Made by a program: the position numbers and the translations under genes. The notes beneath the pieces were generated by a model. The model had not been told where the DNA came from, made no database searches, and saw nothing but the letters and a program-made list of their open reading frames with translations. Of a stretch of 12,953 nucleotides of DNA, positions 1 through 9,467 are shown in pieces; position 1 is the stretch's first letter; every line of letters starts with the position of its first letter. This DNA is from Clostridia bacterium (GTDB taxonomy: Bacteria > Bacillota > Clostridia > Oscillospirales > CAG-272): positions 1 to 12,953 of the forward strand of contig JAFTMP010000291.1 in the NCBI GenBank assembly GCA_017452335.1, given 5' to 3'.

Positions 1-984
1 ATCGTAGGTGTCCGCGAAGAACAAAATGTGAGAAAAGGCGGCGCGGTCGGTGATCTCGTGGGCAGGATCCTCGGGAATGAGGTTTTTCTCCTTCAGCACA
101 CTTGAAAGCGCGGAGCTGTCCGAAAAGAGCACCTGCGTTAACAGGCAAAGCTGGGCAAAACGCGCAAGACCCTCCTTGGGATCCCCGCTAAAGGGCGGGA
201 TCTTGATGCCGATGCCTGCCATGGGGGTGGAAATGTCCCGATAAAGGCGCGAGGATGCCCTGTGAACAAAAAGGGGCTCGTCCTTTAAGCGCAGTGCTTC
301 GATCTTGGACGACGTCTCCTGTTTTTCAAGCAGCTCGTCAAGCAACGCTTCCAGTTTTTTCAGATCGCAGTGCCCGCAGATCGACAGCACCATGTTGTCG
401 GGTCTGTAGTACTGTCTGTAAGCAGTGTAAAGATCGTCTTTGCTGATGGCTTTGATGGAGCGGACCGTTCCGCAGATGTTGCGCTTCATGAAATCGTTTT
501 GATAAAGACAACCAAGCAAAGCCTTGTATAAGGCATCCCCCGGATCATCCCGATACATGTTGATCTCTTCGGCGATGATCCCCTTTTCTTTTCTGACATT
601 TGCATCGGTAAAATAAGGGGTGAATACGCTTTCAAGAAGGATGCGCAACCCTTCCTCCACCTCCTTGGAGGCGGTGAAAAGATAACAGGTGCGCTCGTGG
701 CAGGTGTAGGCATTGGCGTTGGCGCCGATGCGGGAAAATTTTAAAAAGGTGTCCTCTCCATCGGGATTTTCAAACATTTTATGCTCTAAAAAATGAGCAC
801 ATCCTGTGGGAAGAGGTTTTCCGTCAATGGGCACCACCTCGTTTGCCGCTCCGAAGCGCACGCCCAAAATGGCGTAGGTGGTTCTGAAATTTTTTTCGGT
901 ATAAAAGACCTTTAGTCCGCTTTTATGTACGAAAAAACGGTAAGATTCGTCAAGAAGCTTGTTTTCAATCCTTTGAAATTCCAC
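1..984 (-). CDS. yfmH: M16 family zinc peptidase, YfmH type (EF-P 5-aminopentanol modification-associated), cut by the left edge
   Basis: The gene is open from a GTG at 984 to base 1, giving 328 residues; by the usual family length about 100 C-terminal residues lie outside. I read the inverted zinc motif HFLEH at residues 64-68 and the downstream acidic pair in IIAEEI (Glu139-Glu140), where M16 enzymes carry the third zinc ligand, so the active site looks intact. YYRPDNMVLSICG (about residues 192-204) is typical of the inter-domain part of M16 proteins. The GTG is chosen because AAAGGAGGGG sits six bases upstream. The start lies inside the end of the preceding gene (20-base overlap), which suggests translational coupling. 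Known: in Bacillus subtilis the pair is called ymfF/ymfH, and databases name the family YfmF/YfmH for involvement in 5-aminopentanol modification of elongation factor P. Inferred: the active subunit of an M16 heterodimer with the product of the upstream gene. Its true substrate is not shown by the sequence. Confidence 0.87.
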   Translation of the reverse strand, partial: MEFQRIENKLLDESYRFFVHKSGLKVFYTEKNFRTTYAILGVRFGAANEVVPIDGKPLPTGCAHFLEHKMFENPDGEDTFLKFSRIGANANAYTCHERTCYLFTASKEVEEGLRILLESVFTPYFTDANVRKEKGIIAEEINMYRDDPGDALYKALLGCLYQNDFMKRNICGTVRSIKAISKDDLYTAYRQYYRPDNMVLSICGHCDLKKLEALLDELLEKQETSSKIEALRLKDEPLFVHRASSRLYRDISTPMAGIGIKIPPFSGDPKEGLARFAQLCLLTQVLFSDSSALSSVLKEKNLIPEDPAHEITDRAAFSHILFFADTYD

Positions 985-2257
985 GGTGCTCCCCTCCTTT
1001 CACGCCCTGCAAGAGGTAAACGGTGTCAAGCGAAAGGCTGTTTGCCGCCAGGATTACCTGCTCCTTGGTCACGGTTTTGATGCGCTGTGCTGTTTGCTCG
1101 GGCGAATCCCGGAGTCCCATCAAACTGCGTCTTAAATACCAGCCTTCTATGTAAGCGGGGCTGTCGGAAAGCTCCTTATAGGATTGGATCAGCGCTTGCT
1201 TTGCAAGAAGGAAGAGCTCCTCTTCAAAATCGCCCTTTTTCATTTTTTCAAGCTGTGCAAGGATCAGCTCCTCGGCATACGCCGCGTTTTTGCGGTCAAT
1301 GCCTGCGGAAATCAAAAGCAGTCCCTTTCCGGGCTCTCCGCTGGCAGAGCAGTAGTAGCAAAGGCTCTCCTTTTCCCGTACGTTTGTAAACAGCAGGCTC
1401 ACAGGCGAATCGGAGAGCATCTCCTTCATCACCGTCAAGGCAGGATAAAGAGGATCGTCCAGCACGATGGGCGTTTTAAAGCCCAAACACAGTGTGGACT
1501 GAAAGGCGGTGCTTTCCTCGACCCTGCGCAAAACCTGCGGCTTCAGAGGGCTGACGGTATCTCGTCTCAGCGCTCTTTTTTCTGTGTAAAGCGGTGCAAA
1601 TAAGGGATCAAGCTCCCCTGCCAGCGCTTCTGCATCCTTTTTGCCGAAATAGTAGAGCTCAATGGGTGCGTTTTGAAGAAGCTGTTGATAGTAAGTATAC
1701 AGACCCTCGGCACTCACGCTTTTGAATTCCTGCTCGGTGCAGGTGCCCCCGCGGGCAAAGGGTTCATCCTTGCACATCAAACGCAAGCACTGCTTGATGG
1801 CGTAGCGCTGTTTGTTGTTTTTTTCCGCGTGCAGATCGTCGATGCGGTTGAAGATCTGCTTTTGCAGCTCCTCCTTGTCAAACGCTCCGTTTTGCACGTT
1901 GGGATGAAAAATGCCGTCGGTAAGAAAGGACAGCGCTTCTTTTTCGGTGTCAAAGCCGTCGGGAATGAAGCGCCCCGAGAGCCAACTGACTGCAAAGGGC
2001 TGAACGCGCGTTTCACCGATGCGAAAGCTACGGCAGGAAAAGGCGGTGTCGTATGCTTCCTCAAGGGCTCTGTTTAACAGCGTGCTTGAAGGATAGCGGG
2101 CACTGCCACAGGCAAGCATGGAAGAGAGCAGTATCCCGTTGGCAGGGCTGTCGGCAGGGGGAGGGGAGAGAAAATTGGCACAAAGATATTCACTTTTAAA
2201 GCGGTCCTCCAAAAAGGCATGCAAGCGCACACCGGGTGACAGTGTGATCGTTTTCAT
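965..2257 (-). CDS. yfmF: M16-like inactive peptidase subunit, YfmF type (EF-P 5-aminopentanol modification-associated)
   Basis: This 430-residue protein has the length and layout of an M16 family member (two alpha/beta halves) but no HxxEH motif. At the equivalent place (about residues 41-56) it reads GILLSSMLACGSARYPS, the pattern of the non-catalytic YfmF/YmfF partner, which has a hydrophobic helix and a G-[ST]-x-x-YPS segment instead of zinc ligands. No signal peptide or membrane helix is evident, so it is probably cytoplasmic. The ATG at 2257 follows AAGGAGGG with normal spacing. It lies 47 bases downstream of the glucan synthase gene with no terminator between, and its last 20 bases overlap the GTG start of the catalytic partner, so the three genes are probably co-transcribed. 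Inferred: a structural or substrate-binding subunit pairing with the zinc-containing neighbour, as in mitochondrial-type M16 heterodimers. A link to EF-P modification rests on family naming; no EF-P or modification gene is in the window. Confidence 0.87.
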   Translation of the reverse strand: MKTITLSPGVRLHAFLEDRFKSEYLCANFLSPPPADSPANGILLSSMLACGSARYPSSTLLNRALEEAYDTAFSCRSFRIGETRVQPFAVSWLSGRFIPDGFDTEKEALSFLTDGIFHPNVQNGAFDKEELQKQIFNRIDDLHAEKNNKQRYAIKQCLRLMCKDEPFARGGTCTEQEFKSVSAEGLYTYYQQLLQNAPIELYYFGKKDAEALAGELDPLFAPLYTEKRALRRDTVSPLKPQVLRRVEESTAFQSTLCLGFKTPIVLDDPLYPALTVMKEMLSDSPVSLLFTNVREKESLCYYCSASGEPGKGLLLISAGIDRKNAAYAEELILAQLEKMKKGDFEEELFLLAKQALIQSYKELSDSPAYIEGWYLRRSLMGLRDSPEQTAQRIKTVTKEQVILAANSLSLDTVYLLQGVKGGEHRGISKD

Positions 2258-2304
2258 TTTTCTCTCCCTCCTTTCAGTACATGATCAGCACCCTTTATTT
2301 TACA
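2258..2304 (-). other. Short spacer between the glucan synthase gene and yfmF
   Basis: These 47 bases hold the ribosome binding site for yfmF (AAGGAGGG on the minus strand) and no hairpin followed by a T-run. I see no promoter-like pair of hexamers either. The simplest reading is read-through from the glucan synthase gene into the two M16 genes, making a three-gene transcription unit. Confidence 0.55.
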
Positions 2305-5300
2305 CTATTTTTTCTTTTTTTGCAATACCATTTTCACGTTATGCTCCTTTTTATCAAAGAAAAAAACAGCATCGTGGGGGGTCCCGTCAAGCAGACAGCA
2401 GGCTTTTTCTCCAAGGGATACCTGCAGGTGATAAACTGTTTGCTTTTTGTTCACGGTCAGTTCAAAAGAAGAAAATTCTTTGCAAAGATGAGGGTGCAAG
2501 GTAAAATGATCGCCCTCTTCCCGATAGCCCAAGAGCACGGTGAGAATGGCGTGCAGATACCATCCTGCCGACCCGGTATACTGGCTCCATCCCCCGCGCC
2601 CCTCAAAGCCCTTTGCAAAATAGACATCTCCCGCCATCGCGTAAGGCTCAAGGGCGTAAACAGGATGCTCCCTTTGCCAGTGGCGGATGGGATTTAATCC
2701 CGAGAGCACCTCGTATCCCTTGTCCTCTTGCCCAGCCATTAACAGTGCCATGGCACCCCAAACGGCACCGTGGGTATATTGCCCTCCGTTTTCCCGAAAG
2801 CCGGGACAGTACCCGCCCAAATATCCGGGGAAGGGCAGTCCGCTGTCATACCCCGGGGCAAAGAGCCGAAAGAGCTGATGCTCCTTTTCCCAAAGGGCAT
2901 CGTATGCTGTGGCAATGGCTTGCTTTGCCTTTTGGGCATTTGGATCTAAAAAGACGGCAAAGGCTTGGGGCAGCAGATCAATGGCGCAGTAGTGATTTCC
3001 CTTTTGCCCAAGCGGTTCTCCGTTTTCAAAAAAGGCACGCAGATATTGTCCGTCCTTAAAGCAATATTGCTCCAGCGCCTCTTGAAGCTCCTTCATGACC
3101 AAAAGAAAGCGCTGTTGGTCATCGGGATGCATATAGGGAGAAAACAGTCTGAGGGTGAATAGATAAAACTGGGTCAGCCACACGCTCTCCCCCCGCACGG
3201 CAGAAAGTCCGTCGTTCCAGTCGCAAGAGCCCATCATGCACAGTCCGCGAGGGCTTCTGCGGTCATTGACCAAGTCCAGTGCGCGGATGCAGTGGGCATA
3301 AAGCGACTCCTTACGGGAGGTCTTTTCGGGTATCTCGTACCGTTCTTCGCCTTTTCTGAGCGGAGCGGAGGATAAATAAGCGATCTGCTTTTCTAAAAAT
3401 ACGGTGCTCTTGGTGTGCTCCATATAACGGGCACAGGCAAAGGGGAGCCAGAGCAGGTCATCGGAGCATTCGGTGCGTACCCCCGCATCCCCTTTGCTTT
3501 CGACGATCTGCATGGTGTGCCACCAGTGCTGTACATCCCCGCTGTAATACTGATGTGCGGCACAGCGGTAGATCTGAGCAAGAAGCAGGTCTTCATCATA
3601 ATCAAGCAGACAAAGAGCATCCTGGAGCTGATCTCGAAAGCCATAGGCTCCTCCCGGCTGATAAAAGCCTGTGCGGGCAAAGAGACGAACGTTGCGGGTC
3701 TGCATGGGCAGATAGTCATTAAACAGCAGACACAGAGGCAGATCGGCACATTTTAAGTGAAATACCGATTGAAACGCCCGCACCTCCATTCCGTAGCGCT
3801 CAAGGCATGCAAGGGCATCCCTGCCGTTTCGGATTTTGGAAAGTGCATGATAGTAACAGCGGTCATTGTTCAAGTGTACCGTTCCCAGCAAAAACAACGT
3901 CTCGCTTTCCTTGCCCGAGGCGATCTCCGTTTCGTTTGCACTCTTCCAAAGATACATGCCCGGGTTAAAGGCGCTGTACGCGGCGGTGCGCTTAAAGAAA
4001 ACGGTGTCAGACAGTTCCTTTTCACAGATCATGCCGTCGGGGAGCTTTGACAGACACGGGATCAAACGGTACTCTGCTTTGGCTTTTACCGAAAGGGGAG
4101 AGCGGTTTTTCATACGCAGTAAAACGATCTTCAAGGGGAGCTTTGGATGGCATCCCACGAAAAGTGAATAGTCAAGCGCCCCACACTGCCCGTCGTAGCG
4201 GGCATAGCTATTTGAAAAGACGGTGCTTTGTGCATGTGCCGCCGCATCATAAGAGCGGTTTTCAAAAGAAAGATAAAGCCGCTCGCCCACAAGATCACAG
4301 TCCTCGTTACCCGAAAAGGGGGTCAAGCGCATCTCTCCTGCGTTGCGAAACCAGGTGAAGCCGAGGGAGCGGTCGGTAAGAAGCGTGCCGAACTGATGGG
4401 AGCAGTAAATGTGGGAGAAGGGAGAGTAAGGTGTCCGTTCTTTTTTGGGCATAAATCCCTCTTTTGAAAAATAGCCGGCGGGCAATGGCAGAAGGACATT
4501 GGCAGGTGCAGGCGCGGGATGCGCAGTATGCGAAATGGGTGCAGGGAGCGCATGCTCCTCTTCAAGGCAGGCACGGAAATTGCGCTGAAAGGTTTGAAAC
4601 GCTTCACTTTGACTAAGGCAGAGAAATACGGTGCAAAAGGAAGGCAAGATCTGCTTTGCCTCTTGGTCAAAGAGCAGATGGATCCCACCCTTTCGCGACA
4701 GGCGCGCTGTTCCTGAAAAACGGCGGATGAGCTCTGTGAGCTCCTCTTTGCCGGGGGAAAAGTATTGCTCCCGCTCCCTTCGAATGAATACCAGATCAAG
4801 CTGTATCCCGCCAAAGGCAAGGTAAGCGTGCGCCTTTAACAAGCCATACAGAATCTTTTTTTGACTGTCCTGCAGCTCTTCACCCGGCAAAACGAAGGCA
4901 AAAATGGGCAGATCCCCCGAAATGCCATAGCTCCAAAGCCGATGAATGGGATAGCAGGGCAGCTCGTTTTTCCTTTTGCGCGCATGAAGCATGCCCTCCA
5001 AAAGCAGAGAACAATATCCAAGGGATGTGCGGTCAAGGGTTGTTTGATCGTTTGCGTCAGCAAAGGCATGGCGAAGCGGCTTGACTTTCTTCAAGAGGTG
5101 AGGCGTACTTTTTAAACTGAGTAGGTGTGTCCGCACCTCCTGCTCGCTTCTTCCAAAAACTGTCAGCAGATGCCAAGAGCACTCTTCTTTCGTGCTCTTT
5201 TGCCCCCGTAAAAGGGCGATAGGCTTTCTGCAAGGTCCGCAGGAAGGTGAAAAATGTTCAGTGAACGATCGTTCTCTTGCGGGAATGTCCTCCTTTTTTG

Positions 5301-8300
5301 TAACAAAATCGAAGGGCTCTTTGAGAGAAAAGCCAATAATGAGGGGCGCATCCTCTACTCTTGAGGGGCGCTTTTTAAAATAGAGGATTTGATTGTTTTC
5401 TTCGTAACGGCTCTCTACTGAAAGTCCCGTAAAGGCAGGATGGGTGATCCATTCTTCCTTTTTGCACAGCGCCAGCGGAAGGAAAAACAGGGGAATTCCG
5501 TAGCGCTGGCTTCCTTGCATGTGCAGACGAAAGAGCAATGCATTTTCCTTTAGTACCAGGGCTGAAAGAGAGACCTTTCCGGTCTTTGTTTTGTGGTGAT
5601 AGATCAGCCCTCTGCCGTCATAAAGAAAGGGGACGCTTAAAAGGTCGATTACCTCTTTGTCTGTCTTTAAAAGAATTTTTGGAAAGGGTCCGATGGAAGA
5701 AAGGGGCGGGGTGATGCAGTATTGCTCAAAAGACAGCGCGATCCCCCTGTTATCAGAGGAAAGAAGTCCTGTGGACCCCTTGTAGATCAGCGCGTTTTCT
5801 CCCGAAAGACTTTCATGGTGCAGAACGCGGGCGGGCAAAGCAAAAGCGTTTCTTTGCGGACGGGTGTAGGAAACGGTGATGTTTCTTGAAACAGGTGCAT
5901 CGGCAGGCACGCGCTCAAGAAGAAGCTCTTGCGCCGCGCGCATGCGCAGATCCCTCATGGTGCGCTTGATAAAGATCCCGTCAAGACAGCCGTTGGCGCA
6001 TGCGGTAATGCTCATGCCCACGTGGTGCGACATATAGGAGCGGATCACTGCATTGCCCTTGCCCACCCGCTCTCCTGTGAAGTCGATGGCTTCATAAAAG
6101 CCGCAGTTGCCGTAAAGTCCCGCATTTTTCAGCTTTTTCAAATTCTGCAAAGCCACCGTGGGTGAGATGCAAAAGCCCAAAAAGGAGGCGTACGGAGCGA
6201 TCACGTCATGCTCTGCAATAATGGGATCAAGGGCTAAGCTCTTGCATCCGAAGGCGCGGTACTGATAGTTCATGGCGGTGTCAAAGGCAAAATATCCCGA
6301 TTCCGAGCGTCCCCAAAGCCCCTTGGTGCGTGCCCGCTCTTGCTCAAAAAAGGCAAAGCACAGTGCTTCATAAAGCAGGGTGTTTTTAAAAACGGGTAAG
6401 AACAGGGGCGGCATGAAGTATTCAAAAGCGGTACCCGACCAGGAATACAGCCCGATATATCCGCCGCTGGCGCTGATGGGGCGGGAGAGAGAAAACCAGC
6501 TATCCTTGGGTATCTGCCCCATGGCAACGGCGTAATAGTAGGCACTGCGCGCTTCGCTTGCCAGCAGGTCATAGCAGTTCTCGCTTTGCTTTTCTGAAAG
6601 CGTATCAAAGCCAATGCAAAGTAGCCCCTTTTTTTCGTTGTACAGGAAGGAAAAATCCAGATCCTTTAGTAGTGTCTCGATTTTTTGTGCGAGCTCTTGA
6701 TAGCGCTCTCCCATTTCAAGAAGTCCGTTTTTCACTGCCAGCAGTCCAATTGCCAGGTTTCCGCTGTCCACCGTGGAAATATAAGGGGTACCCAACAGAT
6801 CAAGGGTCTTGGTGTCGTACCAATTGTAAAGGTGTCCCTTATATTTTGGAAGCGCTATTAAGGTGTTCACCGTATTGTCAATACGCGCCGCCATTTCCTC
6901 CTCCGATCTTGCGCCCAGGTCTGCCATGGCAAGGCAGGAGGTGAGATACAGGGCAATATTGGTGGGAGAGGTGCGCCGTGCAAGGCGGGGGGCGGGCAGC
7001 TCTTGATAGTTGTCGGGTGGAAGATAGTGATCCTGCTGGGTGACAAAACGCTCAAAATAGGAAAAGCTGTCCTTGGCATAGGAGATCATCTGCTCCTTTT
7101 GCTGTGCGCTAAGCTTGTTTTGCTTTTTGTAGGGACGGGAAAGAAAGAACGCCACAAGAGGGTATATCACAAAAGAAAGCCCTAAGAGTCTGACAAACCC
7201 ACCCACAGAAAAGAACATCATCAGCAGTCCGATGAGCACGGACGGCGCCGCTTTTTTAAAATAAAGAAGCAGGAGCATGAAGGCAGAAGCATTTTTGTAT
7301 TTTCTCTCGCCTTCCCCTGCCGTGACCCATTCCAGCAGCTTTTTTCCTGAAATCCATTGACGGTAAAATACCCGTATCAGTGCGTCAAAGGCGATCTGTG
7401 CGCGGTAGGCAAGGGAGCAGAAGGAAAAGAGCGTGAGGGTAATGCTTTGCCATACATTTTGCATCACGGTGGAATAAAAGCGCCTGGATGCAAAGCGCAC
7501 ACTGCGCAAAACGGTGCAGATGAGGGGGAAGAGCAGATAGGAAAAGCAGAAGAGCAGAAAAACGATGCAGGTGGACTCCTTAAGATGGGTGGAGAAAAAC
7601 AGTGCGGCAAGAGAAAACACAGGCGTGAGCAGACGCAGGACATTGGAGACGATCATGAATTTAGAAAGGGCGTCAATGGGATTTTTCTTTTTTTCCTTTT
7701 GAAAGGGAAGATGAGAAAAGGCAAAGGGCAGTGCTTGCAGATCCCCTCTGTTCCAGCGGTGCTGGCGGGAGAAATAGGAAAGGGCGGTGGCAGGGGTGCT
7801 GTCTGTCAAGGCAAGCTCCGAAAGATATCCGCACCCCAGGCGCGTGCCCTCCAGCAGATCGTGACTGAGGATCTTCCCCTCGGGGAAGGCGTTTTCGATC
7901 ACCTCATAAAAGACCTGCACATCAAACATCCCCTTGCCGCAAAAGGCACCTCGCGAAAATATGCTTTGATAAAAGTCAAAAACGGCACCCGAATAGTTGT
8001 CAATGCCCCCGCTTCCCGAAAAAAGAAGAGAAAAAGGTGTTTGACCGGCAGAATCAATTCCTGTAACCATACGGGGCTGGAGTACCCCATACCCTTTCAC
8101 AACCACGCCGTTTTTTATAACAGGTCTGTTATGAGGGTGACGCATGGCGGCATAAAGATCTTCCACGGCGCCGATGCGCAGGTCGGTGTCGGCATCCAGG
8201 GTAAGAATGTATCGGCACTGAGTCAGCATATTTTTGGGCGCGATGATCCGCCGAAAGGTGGTGCGCTTGCCCTTCATCAGCCGTACCAGCTCAATGAGTG

Positions 8301-9378
8301 CTCCTCTCTTGCGCTCCCAGCCCATGTAACACTTTTCCCCGGGGCAAAGACTGCGCTCTCTGATGAATAGGCAAAAGCGGTCGGGATACTTTTGGTTTAA
8401 CTCTTCGATCATCGTAACCGCCTTTTTTTCCAAAAGCTCGTCCAGAGGCTCCTGTGCACGCTTGCTGTCTTTAAAATCGGCAAGTAAACCGAAATAGATG
8501 TTTTTTTGCGGATTTTGATGATACATGATCTCAAGCCTCTTTCCAAGCTGTTCCACATCGGAAGCGTTTGCAAGCAGTACGGTGACCACCGTTAAAACGG
8601 GATGGTCGATGGTCCCCCGTTGCCTTTTTAAAATAGGGGCAGGACGCACCGTAAAGGCGGCAATGGTACAGACCAGCTCATAAGAGAGGGTAAAAATGGG
8701 CAGGATCAGCAGCAAAAAGGGGATCAGTCCGCAAAATACCAGGGCAATGACGAGGAAAAACAGGAAAACGCTGATAAGCAGAGCGGTAAAGCACACCTTC
8801 TTTTTCTTCTTTTGCTCTTCAAGAAACTCTTCGCCGATCAGTCCTGCCGCCTGCGCCTGCGAGACCTTGTGTGCCTTGGCATAGCGGTACACCGTCCTTC
8901 GGATTTCCTCGCGGCTTTCCTTGTCACTTTCCCTGTAGGAGAGAAAATTTCGTTTTTTCAATACCTTGTCAACAATGGAATACTTTTCAAAAAGCTCTTT
9001 ATAGTCTAACTCCAGCGACAGAGAAAAAAGAGACAACGCCAGCGTTTCGGCGCGCTGCTTTGTTTTTTTATCCTTGTTTTCATAAAGATAGCGCATGATC
9101 GCCGCCACGATGCAGTCGGCACACAAATGAAGCGTACGATCCTCCGTGGGGGTTTTTTGAAGATATCGGTCAATGGCAGATGCCAGAGTCTGCGTGCAAA
9201 GCGCCTCCTCTCTGATTCCCTTAAAATACTCTAAAAGCCACCCTGTCAGCGCCGCAGGCTCCTTTGCGCGCAGGTGCTTGTTTTCAAGGACCTTCTCTGC
9301 ACGGCTTGTGAATTGGAAATGGTTTCTTGCGCCGCCATATTCCTTCATTACGGCTTTCCATTGCTTTTTGCTTATCAT
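2305..9378 (-). CDS. Cyclic beta-1,2-glucan synthase (NdvB/Cgs-like; GT84 + glycoamylase-like + GH94)
   Basis: This is a 2357-residue multidomain membrane enzyme, shorter than proteobacterial NdvB/Cgs (about 2800). Residues 1-190 are a soluble helical N-terminus. Membrane segments lie near 195-216 and 217-241. A GT84 transferase at about 260-560 has the nucleotide-sugar motif LDADTDL (394-400), GKGMFDV (481-487), SHDLLEG (505-511) and RQHRW (538-542). Four or five more membrane segments fall in 573-748. A glycoamylase-like domain at about 780-1135 shows YNWYDTKT, STVDSGN, GRSESGYFAFD and SYMSHHVGMS; in the Thermoanaerobacter enzyme this region was shown to be the ring-closing transglycosylase (GH189, from memory). 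After a beta-sandwich region comes a GH94 module (about 1640-2350) with YQPGGAYGFRDQLQD, RTECSDDLLWLPFA, the DWNDG acid motif (2053-2057), ENGGQYTHGAVW (His2203) and QYTGSAGW. Known in Brucella: the GT makes the chain from UDP-glucose, the middle domain cyclises it, and the GH94 phosphorylase trims chain length. All key motifs look intact. The ATG at 9378 follows GAAGGAG; the stop is TAG. Confidence 0.9.
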   Translation of the reverse strand: MISKKQWKAVMKEYGGARNHFQFTSRAEKVLENKHLRAKEPAALTGWLLEYFKGIREEALCTQTLASAIDRYLQKTPTEDRTLHLCADCIVAAIMRYLYENKDKKTKQRAETLALSLFSLSLELDYKELFEKYSIVDKVLKKRNFLSYRESDKESREEIRRTVYRYAKAHKVSQAQAAGLIGEEFLEEQKKKKKVCFTALLISVFLFFLVIALVFCGLIPFLLLILPIFTLSYELVCTIAAFTVRPAPILKRQRGTIDHPVLTVVTVLLANASDVEQLGKRLEIMYHQNPQKNIYFGLLADFKDSKRAQEPLDELLEKKAVTMIEELNQKYPDRFCLFIRERSLCPGEKCYMGWERKRGALIELVRLMKGKRTTFRRIIAPKNMLTQCRYILTLDADTDLRIGAVEDLYAAMRHPHNRPVIKNGVVVKGYGVLQPRMVTGIDSAGQTPFSLLFSGSGGIDNYSGAVFDFYQSIFSRGAFCGKGMFDVQVFYEVIENAFPEGKILSHDLLEGTRLGCGYLSELALTDSTPATALSYFSRQHRWNRGDLQALPFAFSHLPFQKEKKKNPIDALSKFMIVSNVLRLLTPVFSLAALFFSTHLKESTCIVFLLFCFSYLLFPLICTVLRSVRFASRRFYSTVMQNVWQSITLTLFSFCSLAYRAQIAFDALIRVFYRQWISGKKLLEWVTAGEGERKYKNASAFMLLLLYFKKAAPSVLIGLLMMFFSVGGFVRLLGLSFVIYPLVAFFLSRPYKKQNKLSAQQKEQMISYAKDSFSYFERFVTQQDHYLPPDNYQELPAPRLARRTSPTNIALYLTSCLAMADLGARSEEEMAARIDNTVNTLIALPKYKGHLYNWYDTKTLDLLGTPYISTVDSGNLAIGLLAVKNGLLEMGERYQELAQKIETLLKDLDFSFLYNEKKGLLCIGFDTLSEKQSENCYDLLASEARSAYYYAVAMGQIPKDSWFSLSRPISASGGYIGLYSWSGTAFEYFMPPLFLPVFKNTLLYEALCFAFFEQERARTKGLWGRSESGYFAFDTAMNYQYRAFGCKSLALDPIIAEHDVIAPYASFLGFCISPTVALQNLKKLKNAGLYGNCGFYEAIDFTGERVGKGNAVIRSYMSHHVGMSITACANGCLDGIFIKRTMRDLRMRAAQELLLERVPADAPVSRNITVSYTRPQRNAFALPARVLHHESLSGENALIYKGSTGLLSSDNRGIALSFEQYCITPPLSSIGPFPKILLKTDKEVIDLLSVPFLYDGRGLIYHHKTKTGKVSLSALVLKENALLFRLHMQGSQRYGIPLFFLPLALCKKEEWITHPAFTGLSVESRYEENNQILYFKKRPSRVEDAPLIIGFSLKEPFDFVTKKEDIPARERSFTEHFSPSCGPCRKPIALLRGQKSTKEECSWHLLTVFGRSEQEVRTHLLSLKSTPHLLKKVKPLRHAFADANDQTTLDRTSLGYCSLLLEGMLHARKRKNELPCYPIHRLWSYGISGDLPIFAFVLPGEELQDSQKKILYGLLKAHAYLAFGGIQLDLVFIRREREQYFSPGKEELTELIRRFSGTARLSRKGGIHLLFDQEAKQILPSFCTVFLCLSQSEAFQTFQRNFRACLEEEHALPAPISHTAHPAPAPANVLLPLPAGYFSKEGFMPKKERTPYSPFSHIYCSHQFGTLLTDRSLGFTWFRNAGEMRLTPFSGNEDCDLVGERLYLSFENRSYDAAAHAQSTVFSNSYARYDGQCGALDYSLFVGCHPKLPLKIVLLRMKNRSPLSVKAKAEYRLIPCLSKLPDGMICEKELSDTVFFKRTAAYSAFNPGMYLWKSANETEIASGKESETLFLLGTVHLNNDRCYYHALSKIRNGRDALACLERYGMEVRAFQSVFHLKCADLPLCLLFNDYLPMQTRNVRLFARTGFYQPGGAYGFRDQLQDALCLLDYDEDLLLAQIYRCAAHQYYSGDVQHWWHTMQIVESKGDAGVRTECSDDLLWLPFACARYMEHTKSTVFLEKQIAYLSSAPLRKGEERYEIPEKTSRKESLYAHCIRALDLVNDRRSPRGLCMMGSCDWNDGLSAVRGESVWLTQFYLFTLRLFSPYMHPDDQQRFLLVMKELQEALEQYCFKDGQYLRAFFENGEPLGQKGNHYCAIDLLPQAFAVFLDPNAQKAKQAIATAYDALWEKEHQLFRLFAPGYDSGLPFPGYLGGYCPGFRENGGQYTHGAVWGAMALLMAGQEDKGYEVLSGLNPIRHWQREHPVYALEPYAMAGDVYFAKGFEGRGGWSQYTGSAGWYLHAILTVLLGYREEGDHFTLHPHLCKEFSSFELTVNKKQTVYHLQVSLGEKACCLLDGTPHDAVFFFDKKEHNVKMVLQKKKK

Positions 9379-9407
9379 GTTTTGCCACTCTCCTTCGGGC
9401 TTATTCC

Positions 9408-9436
9408 GTTATAGTATTTTCCCAAAAAATTGAAAA
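9408..9436 (-). promoter_or_regulatory. Candidate sigma-A promoter of the glucan synthase operon
   Basis: On the minus strand TTTTCA (9431-9436, four of six matches to TTGACA) is followed after 17 bases by TATAAC (9408-9413, five of six matches to TATAAT). The predicted start would be near 9401, giving a leader of about 23 bases that contains the GAAGGAG ribosome binding site (9391-9397). The surrounding sequence is AT-rich. It sits between the hairpin at the end of comEC and the glucan synthase start, where a promoter is expected. The -35 box is weak, so this is a candidate only. Confidence 0.42.
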
Positions 9437-9467
9437 TATGTAAACCTTTCTTTCCTTCATGAAATGC

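Noticed and set aside
4323..4820. A 165-codon minus-strand frame
   Set aside because: It is an out-of-frame shadow of the glucan synthase gene, rich in Ser, Pro and Arg, with no motif. The main frame reads through the same bases with GH94 N-terminal motifs.
7357..8370. A 337-codon open frame on the plus strand
   Set aside because: It is antisense to the GT84 and membrane region of the glucan synthase gene, has a low-complexity Gly/Lys-rich translation with no recognisable domain and shows no ribosome binding site. The minus-strand frame has clear family motifs throughout.
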